Assembly: GCA_014084085.1 (NCBI GenBank)
Contig: NPFB01000194.1
Location: 25,794-45,681 of the forward strand
Origin: Hondaea fermentalgiana
Taxonomy: Eukaryota; Sar; Bigyra; Thraustochytrida; Thraustochytriidae
Reading direction: 5' to 3'
DNA length: 19,888 bases
Shown: positions 7,625-16,800 of the stretch, in pieces
Numbering within the stretch: position 1 is the first letter of the stretch
How the letters are laid out: every line of letters starts with the position of its first letter
Notes under the pieces: generated by a model
The model's input: only the letters and a program-made list of their open reading frames with translations
Told to the model about the DNA's origin: nothing
The model's database searches: none
Program-made: the position numbers and the translations under genes

Positions 7625-8890
7625 ATGAGACGCTCGTCTGCAGCGCTCGCCGTCGTTGTACTTGTGGTGTGCGCTCTTGCAGGGCCCTTGCGGATAGCTG
7701 ATGCCTCGCGGCTCCCGTCACGAGATGAGTTCTGGCTCGACGCAAGTCAAGACCAAGCCATGGTTATACGAAAGAATGAGGGCGCAGATCTCTTTGAAGC
7801 AGCAGCGATCGACAAACCTGTTGCTGCTCTCGCGATCGACAAACCTGTTGCTGCTCTCGCGATCGACAAACCTGTTGCTGCTCTCGAGACAGCCAGCGAG
7901 GCAATGACAGCAGCAGCAGGCGAAGGACAAGGAGACTCTGCCTCGGTAAATGATGAAGCTCGCTTCGTATGTCCACCCAAAGGCTTTGAGTCAAAGTACA
8001 GGGTTATGACATCAGTCTTATCCCTCTTTGGTGCCGCCATGGGGCTCATTCTACTCCTTCGAGGTGTCAAATGGCCCAAAACATGTACTTTACTCGTCTT
8101 TGCTTGTGGCTATGGGACCATTGGGTACGCGATCGTCTGGTTTGGGGCCTCTCTTCCGACCGCTCGCTGGATTGCACCCTTTGCTGCGGCATATCTGGCC
8201 GCGCTCGTGCTCAGCGCCATCTTTGCCATGGCTGTAGCAGGCCATCGTCCAGGGTCCAAATTTGCTATCATTCTAGGCTGCTCACTTGGATGGATGATCT
8301 TCGGCATCATGCTCAACACATTCGGTGTATACCGCCTGGTCAAGAACGTGCAGCTACCCTACTATACTTTTTCTATCTGCGCGGGTTTCTTCTTTGCATT
8401 AGGCCTCTGCGTCAATGCAGGTCTTGTGATTTCCAGAAAGCTTCATCGGCGTACACTGGCCATGGCCAACTTCGTCTTTATTGGCGCCTACCTGTGCGTA
8501 AAGGCGTGCGGTATTATCACCAACAAATACCCCAGCGAATTCTGCGACCTCCATGCTGACCCGTCGGCGGGCTCATGGCAATACTACGTTTGCGTTGTAG
8601 CGACCTATGTTTTGGCAGCAGTGGGCTTCTTTGCTCAAAAGAGACTCTTCGCTCGCGAGAATCTCGCCGAGCTGGCAGATGATGATGAAGATGTAGCAGC
8701 AGCGAATGTCTTTCAACGCTCGAATGGTTTCAACAAGAGAGCCCAACGACGGAACCCTCCACCCAAACACGCGTCGTCTCGAATACAGCGCTTTCGAGCA
8801 TCGTTACCAAATGACTCGCAGCAACCTCGTTTTGGAGGCATGCACGCGAACTCTGCAGAACATTATGAACATTACCGTGCCATGCCGTAG
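7625..8890 (+). CDS. seven-TM protein with signal peptide, TM7S3/TMEM198-like
   Basis: A 421-residue protein from the ATG at 7625 to TAG. I chose this start because it begins a clean signal peptide (about residues 1-27, cleavage after IADA); the frame is open upstream only through GTG codons and low-complexity sequence. Residues 28-125 are a polar, predicted lumenal or extracellular region containing a three-copy AIDKPVAAL repeat (61-87). About seven hydrophobic segments follow (roughly 127-146, 152-172, 182-203, 212-233, 245-265, 277-297, 320-338). They are rich in Gly and small residues, as in the DUF4203/TM7S3/TM198-like domain. The C-tail (340-421) is cytosolic: an acidic ADDDED patch, then a basic stretch. 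In animals TMEM198 has been linked to membrane scaffolding in Wnt signalling; that role should not be transferred here. The family assignment is by pattern only. The gene converges on the giant minus-strand gene, with 171 bp between stops. Confidence 0.78.
   Translation: MRRSSAALAVVVLVVCALAGPLRIADASRLPSRDEFWLDASQDQAMVIRKNEGADLFEAAAIDKPVAALAIDKPVAALAIDKPVAALETASEAMTAAAGEGQGDSASVNDEARFVCPPKGFESKYRVMTSVLSLFGAAMGLILLLRGVKWPKTCTLLVFACGYGTIGYAIVWFGASLPTARWIAPFAAAYLAALVLSAIFAMAVAGHRPGSKFAIILGCSLGWMIFGIMLNTFGVYRLVKNVQLPYYTFSICAGFFFALGLCVNAGLVISRKLHRRTLAMANFVFIGAYLCVKACGIITNKYPSEFCDLHADPSAGSWQYYVCVVATYVLAAVGFFAQKRLFARENLAELADDDEDVAAANVFQRSNGFNKRAQRRNPPPKHASSRIQRFRASLPNDSQQPRFGGMHANSAEHYEHYRAMP
7805..7885 (+). 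repeat. 27-bp in-frame tandem repeat, three copies
   Basis: Units at 7805-7831, 7832-7858 and 7859-7885 are essentially identical (GCGATCGACAAACCTGTTGC then TGCTCTC). They encode three copies of AIDKPVAAL in the lumenal region of the seven-TM protein. Near-perfect DNA identity, including synonymous sites, points to a recent expansion and possible length polymorphism. Confidence 0.97.
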
Positions 8891-9061
8891 CTCTTCTTTT
8901 TTCCATTGTAATTGCCAATAACAGTAAAAAGCTACAAGTTTTTTTTGCGTTCGCATTTGCATTTGATGTTATTCACTGCTCTAGAGCCCTCACCCTCAAA
9001 GATCTGTCTCTTCGTTTGTTTGTCACATTGTCGTCCACACGAGTCAGCGAACATTTCATTT
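8891..9061. other. convergent 3' spacer
   Basis: The 171 bp between two convergent stop codons must carry both 3' ends. It is AT-richer than the flanking genes and has a T8 run near 8938-8946. No canonical AATAAA is present on the plus strand; AATAACAGTAAAA near 8915-8927 is the closest. Confidence 0.5.
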
Positions 9062-12000
9062 CTACTTTGCATTCATAACAAGGCGAGTCAAAGCTTTCTC
9101 CAGCGCGGTATCACATGCGCCACTAAAATCACTTCTTGATGTAGTTTCACGAGCTTCGATCAAGCAGTCGATTATGCAAGACTCAAGCACGTGTGCGCGC
9201 ACGGGAACACAGAGTGCGAGGTCACCAAGAACCTCAACTGCCATATTCCGCACAGCGGATGCGACACCAAAACGCTTCGTCTCTGCTAGCAGCAGCTCGA
9301 GAAGCGCGCCACGCTGATGCTGCGCGACGAGTAAACGAAGAAGCCCAGGCGGTGCGTGCATCGAAATCGACGTGACCATCTTCTCTTGCTGTTGTTGTTG
9401 TTTTTGAAGAAGAAGAAGAAATGTGGCAGCGTCAGCAAAACAATTCGGTCCCCACGTGCGAGCATCAACATACAAGTCCCACGTACGTGCATCTTTGCCC
9501 AGTGCAAAGGGATACACACGAAAGTCAGCGGCTGTCCCCCAAGACTCGTCGAGCGCGCCACCGTTGCCCACTAGCACAATATCCCCCTGCGCCTGATAGC
9601 GGATAAGAGCGCAAGCAAGTTGTGATCCGCCGTCCAGATAGAAACGAGTTTTGCCTGCGACACCGATAACCATGAGGTGATGCCAGCCTTGCCTCAATGC
9701 ACCAAGATCGATTCCGCTCCCATACCATGTCCCATTTGCAGCGCAAAAGGAGCCTAGCTCGAAGATTGTCTTGCCGGCTTCTGTGACTTGCCGGCGCAAG
9801 ATGCAAACAGGTCGATCACCACGATGTGTTTGCACCAACGTAAATGACGTTTGGAGACATGAAGAAGAAGAAGAAGCTGCAGCGTTGAACTGCGACACTT
9901 GTGCTGCGTCAAACGCGGGCCCACAAACGAACCAAACTCCAACAGACCAAGCATTTCCTAGGCGAACCTGATCCCCTTTGAATGCGATGCCCGTATTTTC
10001 TGAAAAGTTGACACCCCAACATTCTCGGAACAAGGGCATCTGAAGACTCGATTCACTGCGAGAGTTTCGATCACGCACATCGCAGTCGAACTTTCCCCAT
10101 GGCCCCGCGCGCAAAAGTATTGAGTCTCTCTGGCTTAGAGGCGACCGCGTTAGCATACGAAGAGCGTCCAAACTCGGATGTGGCGTAAAGTCCACACCTA
10201 CACGAGCCCCGCAGACATTGCCGGATGCGTCAAGATTAGCTCGCGCATCGGACGCGAATTGAAGCCACAACGTCATACCGTGGGGGGATCGAATCAGATT
10301 TCGCAAAAGGCGTAGAGCGATCTCGCGCTGCTGCGCACGATGCTGCGAACTGCATCTTTCCGTGACCATCAAAACTTCAGTCAACGCGTCCAAAAGATCC
10401 GTGTGCGAAAGTAGAGCAGCTTTTACGCCGCGTGAGCACGCCATGTTCTCCAACGCGCACAACGACTTGACGCCCTTTTGCTGAGCATCAAGAGATACCT
10501 TCTCTTGCTGAGTTACACTTGCTTCCCTTGCGGCGCGTACCAGGTGTTGCATGAGCTCCCGGTTCCTTGCAAGTGACCATCGTTGCCGTGAAATGGCATG
10601 CGTCGAAGCGGCTAGGCATCCAATACCCATCACTATTTCGTCAAGCATTTCCGCTGCCAGAGCAGGAGCAAACTTGCGCACTGAAGGCATCGAGCCGTCT
10701 GCATGATCTGTGCTTTGAAATTTTGCGGGGACGCGAAAAGTTTTTGTCTTATCCCTTGCGTTTTCGAAAACCTCGTGGAGCCGAAAGAAGAATCCTCGCA
10801 TCTTAAGATTGATGCCGATCTCATCTCGCAGGGCGCCGTGCACGGCAAAGGCATTCAAGGCGCGAAGGACGTGAAGAACGAGCTCTGGCCCGAGCAAGCC
10901 TTGCACGTAACGCAAACGACTTCGAAGCGCAGCATCAACCAGTATCCGATTGAACAGCATATCCGCGTGGAAGTTCTTGTTCCCGTGCTTGGGCGTGAGC
11001 AATGCAGCGACAATGGAATCTTGACGTTGCCGTCGACCCGTATCTCGAGAACGAGTGTTCTCGTGAGCGCTTGGGTTCCCAGAATCCTCGGCTCTATCAA
11101 TATGGTCACTAGTATCGGGAAACACGGAGAGTGCCTCTTCTTCATCTGTTTCAGTAATCTCCACAGCCAGAATACCTTGGTCAGCGCAAATCACCCAGAG
11201 CATCTGGACAAGCCTGCGCACGACGCCTCGCTCACACAGAGCCATCGCGGCATCGGCATCAAATATTGCAAGTCGAGCAATGGTGTTGAGGGCGCGGATG
11301 AGAACATCTTTGTCAGCGCACGTCTGCAAAATCGCATGCAAAAGTTGTAAGACGAACTTTGCGCCACCTTGTCCAGCAATTTCGGGCTTGGGGGCCTCGT
11401 CTCGAGCAGGATGAGCGTGCACCAGGTCCTCAAGACGGTTCATGCAAAGGTTCTGAAAGTATGCGATCCAGACTTCGTCAAAGTCAGTATCGTGCGTGAC
11501 CTCGCACATTCGGTCTTCCATACTTTTAAGGAAGCTGTCAATGCCAATTTCCTTGCCGCAAATATCGCCAAGCACATCTGCCGACAACAGTTGCGTTCGT
11601 GCCGAGGTACGTTCGGGGGCGACGCGGAAGTGCGCCCAATGAAGATCGAAGCTGGCGCTTTTCTGTCGAGAAAATGCTGCCAAAAGAGGCTCCAAATGAA
11701 TTTTAGAGGCAATTGTGCCGGAATGAAAACGTGGTGCGCTTTCTCGTGTCTGGTCACATGTGGCCATTGGAGGGCTTGTATCCATAGCAGGGGCAGGGTC
11801 GCAATCTCCGTCACTTAATGAAAGAAGCCCGAGCGAGAGAGATGCTGCCGCGAGAGCTGTACAAGCAGGGGAGAAACCCTGTTCTCTGTTAAGTTCGAGA
11901 AGCATAAGTATACGTGAAGAATACGTCTCTCCCAACGTGATGAAACTTGTATCTGTGGCGATCGGCAAGTCACTCGAAAATGATGATTGTGGCGTAAAAA

Positions 12001-13309
12001 GAGCACGAGAAAGACGGGCCCGCGAGTTTCGCTTGAGGTTGGAATGCCGTCGCGTATCGGTATCTACTGAAGCTGCGAATAAATGTGCATTCTCCTGCGG
12101 CCGCGAAAGCTCGCAAAGGAGCATGCAAACCAGTGTATACGCCAAGTCCGAAGTCTCACTCCATACCTGAAAGTGAGGAAATGCTTGGGCAGACGCAAGG
12201 TCATCGATTCCCACGCCGTGCAGCAGGCCAAAGAGCACGTGCAGCATAAAGAAGCGTTGACGCTCGGAGGGCAAGGCTAGTACCGGCGCCGTCGCACCGC
12301 TCCGCGCGTCCTTGCCGACGTGAATGTCCACAGAAGCATGCGCTTTGCCTTCTGCGTCAACTACAACGATAGCGTGGGCGACAGAGGCACCCGCGGAGGA
12401 GACGCGCACATAATTAAAGAGCGTAAAGAGAACAGCCTCCGCAACAAAGAGGGGTGTTCCCGGGTCTACAAGCATTTGCAAAAGGATTGGCATCGACGTG
12501 CGCATGACCGCTTGAATCTCGCTCGAAATGCCCATACTATCGGGAGAAGTTTCGCCACTATTCTTGTCTGCGCAGAGATTGCCGAGGGTCGTCACGCCGA
12601 GGTACTGCATGACGGGGTCTCTGTCGGCGCACAAAATTGCTAAACCGTGGGGCTCGTGCGACAGCTTTCTTGAGCTTGGATGCACGACCAAGATGGCCAG
12701 AGCCAGACTTGCGATTCGTACGGTTCGGCGGTCCGCTGCAAGCAACAAGTATGAGAGATTGCTGGCGGCACCGCTATAATCTTCGCGCATTAGTGTGGCA
12801 TAATGTACCGCGGCAGCGAAAGACGGATTTTGCCGTGGGCCAATACTTGAGTCAGGTCCAGTGGCGAGCTTTGCAAAGCCGAATGATGTGTTGGAGGAAA
12901 AGGGATAGACTACGTTGAGAAAGGACGCAAAGAGCAATAGCTCGTCAAGCGATGAGCCCTGAACAGACATGATGGCGTTGCGCACCAAATGTGGAGACGT
13001 TGTAATATCCAAGGAGACGCCTTGCTGTACCTGACTCATGGTCAGACGAATTACATACCACAGCGCGCTTCGCTGGTTCTTTGCATTCTTGACCTGGGAT
13101 AGAGTCTGGCTCGCCCAAAGTTCGTCGCCCAGAGCACCAGAGAGGCCGGCCTGAGAATCCTCGCTTCTTTCCAACAGCCTTTCGCTCGACTCTTTTTCAG
13201 CTTCGGACCGCTCTGCTCTCTGCTCGTAGAAATTGTCGTCGTCTGCGCGAAGAATCTTTTGCTCTTGAAGACCGTCAAAGATCTCCAGACCGGAGAAATC
13301 TTGGCCCAT
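9062..13309 (-). CDS. giant ARM/HEAT-type helical-repeat protein with embedded LamG-like domain
   Basis: A 1415-residue single-exon protein with an ATG start and TAG stop. Most of it looks like alpha-helical repeats of the armadillo/HEAT type. Clear examples are about 180-300 (ending YLGVTTLGNLCADK and VAEAVLFTLFNYVRVSS), 640-710, 880-1010 (LDALTEVLMV, ALRLLRNLIRSPHG) and 1320-1400 (VRNMAVEVLGDLAL). Acidic or Ser-rich linkers, for example about 715-770, interrupt the repeats. Residues about 1095-1285 form a beta-rich concanavalin A/LamG-like domain: GNAWSVGVWF, then WHHLMVIGVAGKTRFYLDG, then DFRVYPFAL, which is the usual strand order and WHH...YLDG signature. A Gln run (QKQQQQQ, about 1302-1308) follows. 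ARM repeats plus a ConA-like domain recall BEACH/neurobeachin proteins, but no BEACH, PH or WD40 region exists here. There is no signal peptide or TM, so a cytosolic scaffold is likely. The start at 13309 faces the helicase gene across a 577-bp divergent spacer. Confidence 0.85.
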   Translation of the reverse strand: MGQDFSGLEIFDGLQEQKILRADDDNFYEQRAERSEAEKESSERLLERSEDSQAGLSGALGDELWASQTLSQVKNAKNQRSALWYVIRLTMSQVQQGVSLDITTSPHLVRNAIMSVQGSSLDELLLFASFLNVVYPFSSNTSFGFAKLATGPDSSIGPRQNPSFAAAVHYATLMREDYSGAASNLSYLLLAADRRTVRIASLALAILVVHPSSRKLSHEPHGLAILCADRDPVMQYLGVTTLGNLCADKNSGETSPDSMGISSEIQAVMRTSMPILLQMLVDPGTPLFVAEAVLFTLFNYVRVSSAGASVAHAIVVVDAEGKAHASVDIHVGKDARSGATAPVLALPSERQRFFMLHVLFGLLHGVGIDDLASAQAFPHFQVWSETSDLAYTLVCMLLCELSRPQENAHLFAASVDTDTRRHSNLKRNSRARLSRALFTPQSSFSSDLPIATDTSFITLGETYSSRILMLLELNREQGFSPACTALAAASLSLGLLSLSDGDCDPAPAMDTSPPMATCDQTRESAPRFHSGTIASKIHLEPLLAAFSRQKSASFDLHWAHFRVAPERTSARTQLLSADVLGDICGKEIGIDSFLKSMEDRMCEVTHDTDFDEVWIAYFQNLCMNRLEDLVHAHPARDEAPKPEIAGQGGAKFVLQLLHAILQTCADKDVLIRALNTIARLAIFDADAAMALCERGVVRRLVQMLWVICADQGILAVEITETDEEEALSVFPDTSDHIDRAEDSGNPSAHENTRSRDTGRRQRQDSIVAALLTPKHGNKNFHADMLFNRILVDAALRSRLRYVQGLLGPELVLHVLRALNAFAVHGALRDEIGINLKMRGFFFRLHEVFENARDKTKTFRVPAKFQSTDHADGSMPSVRKFAPALAAEMLDEIVMGIGCLAASTHAISRQRWSLARNRELMQHLVRAAREASVTQQEKVSLDAQQKGVKSLCALENMACSRGVKAALLSHTDLLDALTEVLMVTERCSSQHRAQQREIALRLLRNLIRSPHGMTLWLQFASDARANLDASGNVCGARVGVDFTPHPSLDALRMLTRSPLSQRDSILLRAGPWGKFDCDVRDRNSRSESSLQMPLFRECWGVNFSENTGIAFKGDQVRLGNAWSVGVWFVCGPAFDAAQVSQFNAAASSSSSCLQTSFTLVQTHRGDRPVCILRRQVTEAGKTIFELGSFCAANGTWYGSGIDLGALRQGWHHLMVIGVAGKTRFYLDGGSQLACALIRYQAQGDIVLVGNGGALDESWGTAADFRVYPFALGKDARTWDLYVDARTWGPNCFADAATFLLLLQKQQQQQEKMVTSISMHAPPGLLRLLVAQHQRGALLELLLAETKRFGVASAVRNMAVEVLGDLALCVPVRAHVLESCIIDCLIEARETTSRSDFSGACDTALEKALTRLVMNAK

Positions 13310-13886
13310 TGTATCCAGATCAAACTTTCCTCTTCAACGCAGATCCTATGATTCAAGTAACCGTCCCCGAGTTGACTATCGTGCGCTCCGAGCCTCGAGC
13401 CTCAAGCAGGGCCTTGTCACTTCTCCAAGGTGGTCAGGCCAGCACGCCACCGTGCTCGCACTGCTCTCGCCTCTCGTCGATATCGACCTCGTTTTCGCAG
13501 ACTCCGCCGCCGTCCCTTCACGCCCGTTTCTGCAACTCTGCGCAGCGATAGACCCGCGCGTCTTTCCAGGCTCGCACGCCCGCCCGCCCGCTCGCTCGCA
13601 GGCGCCCTCGGTTCGCGTTTTGCAGGTCCAGGCCGGGTCGGCGGGCTTGGTCTGGCTCGGACGGCACGTTGATCTTGGGTGATTGTGAAGAGAAGAGAAG
13701 AGTTTGAGCGCGGCGATCCTGGGCCCCGTTATGCGCCAGCAGAGCGGCAACCCGGCGCGAGAGAAGGCCTTCCGTCGCGCGCCGGCGCGCAGGCTGCGAT
13801 CGAGGCCCGTGCTCCTCTGGCCGCTCCTCCCTTCGTCCGTCCCGCCCCGCCGGACCTGCGAGGGCCGGCCGTCGGCAGGTCCGGGC
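13310..13886. promoter_or_regulatory. divergent promoter between the ARM/LamG gene and the helicase gene
   Basis: The two genes are transcribed away from this region, so it should contain both promoters. It contains a perfect 12-bp palindrome GTCGATATCGAC at 13476-13487, C/T-rich GCCCGCCCGCCCGCTCGCTCG (about 13577-13600) and no TATA box I can support. The helicase frame is open from about 13704, with an earlier in-frame ATG at 13731, so the right-hand third could be coding if that start is used. Confidence 0.5.
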
Positions 13887-16800
13887 ATGGCGGGCGTCGA
13901 GGCGGAGAGTGCCGGGCATGGCGGCGCCGAGGGCACCGCGGCCTCGGCGGCGGCGCAGACCAAGGAGCAGGTGCTGAGGGAGTGCAAGGTGCTCGACGCG
14001 GCCGTGAGCTTTCTCACGAAGAAACACATTAGCTGCAGAGTGCCTGTGACGATCAATATGGTCAAGAGTTTGAGCAGGGCCTCGGTGGACCTCACCCTCG
14101 ATCGCATTCGACAGCTCATTCACCTCGCGCCAGAGGTGCTCTGTCTGCAGTACGTGCCTGTAGAGGCGAGTGCAGGCAACCCAACAACCATGGCCCAACA
14201 ACAAACTCCAGAGCCGCCGCTAGCGTTCAAGGTGGATCACATTGTCTACCATTTGGAAATCATCGTGAAAAAGCGATATGTCGGCGCTGGCAAAACTGCG
14301 CTCAAGAAGCGCACCAAGGCGTACGAGACGGGTGTCGCTGCATGTAATCCTTCCAGTCTCGAGATGGAACCGCTTCCTCCGGCCCCTCTACTGAGCGCCC
14401 CGCCAAGTAGCACCGAGAACGGGTCAAGTGCGGCTCCAATCGTGGGGCCGATCCACCAAGACTTAGCCGCATTATATCGGAGTCCTGACAGTCAGTACGG
14501 TCTTGATTTCGAAGGCATTGTGCGTTTTTTAAAGGATTGCCCCTTTTACGAGACGCAGCTTGAATACACGCAGCTTTACCCTCGACGCGAGCAGCAGTTT
14601 GCCGATTTGGCGCACCCTCTTCACGTTGCCATCGCAGAGAGTCTAGCTCTCGACTTTGGCATCGAGAAGTTCTTCAAACATCAAGCGCTTGCCATCGACG
14701 CCGCCCGACGTGGATGCAACATCGTCGTGTCCACCTCAACCTCATCGGGCAAAAGTCTTGTCTTCGGCATTCCCGTCTTTGATACGTTGCTGAAAGAAGG
14801 CAATCTTCTTTCCTTGAAAGAGGCAGAAAATGGCTCTGCTTCGAAAGAGGAGGGAACGATCAAAGCAGAAGATGCATCCGAGAATCCCAATGGAAACAAT
14901 GTAAAGTCCGCAGGCTTTCTCGAGGACAACACAGATTCTGGTGGCTTCTGCGCTTCTGATGAAAAGGTAAACTCGCTCAACAACGAAGGTAAGCGGGCAA
15001 AGGTAAAGCAAGAGCGAGAAGAGGTAGAGGCGTCTGAAGAGGATGAGCTCCCAGACCGCGCACGTGAAGTGACTGCCCTCTACATTTTCCCAACAAAGGC
15101 GTTGGCACAAGATCAGCTGGGTTCCACGCGAAGGCTTGCCTCTGCCATTGGCGCGCGTGCGAGTAAACGCGTACGAGTGTGCACCTATGATGGTGACACC
15201 AAGCAGAGTGATCGCGAGGATATTCGCAAGGATGCCGAAATTATTATCACCAACCCTGATATGCTGCACGTGACCATCCTTCCGCAACACCGTCATTGGA
15301 AAAACTTTTTACGCGGACTACGATTTGTGATCATTGACGAGGCGCACGCATATCACGGTATTTTTGGATCACACGTAGCTTGCGTGTTGCGTCGCTTGCA
15401 GCGAGTCTGTGCCATGTACGCGGTGCGACCACCTCAATTTTTTACGTGCAGCGCGACCATCGCCAACCCCGTTGAACTCTTTTCTCTCTTGTGTCCTTCG
15501 AGCCCGAATGAACTCTTTGCCGTCGGGGATGACATGGACGGATCTCCATGCGGGCGTAGACTTTTTGGCATATGGAACCCACCCCTGCATCCAAGCCAAC
15601 GCTTTGCGGAGAACGCAAAAAAGGAAGCGAACGATGCAAAAACAACCAAAAAGGGTAAAGTCAAGAACGAAAAGAAGACAAAGAAGGCGAACCAAAAACT
15701 GAGTGATGACGGCAATGCTCAGGGACAACCAGATGCGCTGGTCGTCGATGCCAAAGAGGAGAGCATGCTCGATCGCAAGAGCTCCATCTATGAGACTGCG
15801 CTGCTGCTTTCGGCGCTGACCCGACTCGGCGTGAAAACGATGGCGTTTTGCCGCACACGGAAATTGACTGAACTTGTTCTGCGGTACACGCAGGACGAGC
15901 TGAAGCAAGGATACAAAGGCAAGGTGTACGAATCACAGGACAAAACTCGGGACTTGGCTCCGACATTTGCTCAAGGTCAACCTCACTTGGCAGATCTTGT
16001 GGCTGGATATCGTGGTGGTTATCAGGCAGCAGAACGTCGAGTTATCGAGGACAAGCTTTTTAATGGACGGCTCATTGCCGTGACAGCAACAAACGCGCTT
16101 GAACTTGGAATCGACGTGGGCCACCTCGACGCTGTCATCCTTCTCGGGTACCCTGGCAGTGCCGCTTCCATGTGGCAGCAAGTGGGTCGCGCGGGGCGGT
16201 CCGGCAAAGACGCGCTCGCTCTCTTCGTGTGCTTTAACGGGCCCACAGATCAGTACTTTGCGCAGCGTCCTAACGAGCTCCTCGATCGTGGACGCGTCGA
16301 GCGTGCCGTGTTGGACCCTTTCAACAAGTATGTGATCAAAGACCACTTGCTTTGCGCCATGCACGAAAGAGCCTTTCACGGCGAGGAGGATCGAAGACTT
16401 TTTGGAGGCACGCACGAGAAAAACCAAGAAACGTTGACACAGGTTCTTTCGGATTTGGTCGAAGACAATCTTGCGATCCGATTACCCCATGGCGCACTGC
16501 AAACGCACGCCAAACTTTGCAAACCATGGAACAATGTGAGTCTGCGCGTCGTGGACCCGGTCACCTTTGAGCTATATTCGGGTGGGGAGCTCATGGATAC
16601 AATTCCGTATTCGCGTGCGCTCTTTGAGCTGTACCCCGGGGCGATATACATGCACCAAGGGCGGAGTTTTCTGGTTTCCAAGATGGACCTCAATTCATAC
16701 AAGGCGTGGGCGCACCCGACTCACGTCAATTATTATACTTCTCCCCGCGACTGTAATTACGTCAAGGTGATGGGTCGCTTTGACACGGAAAGACTGCTTC

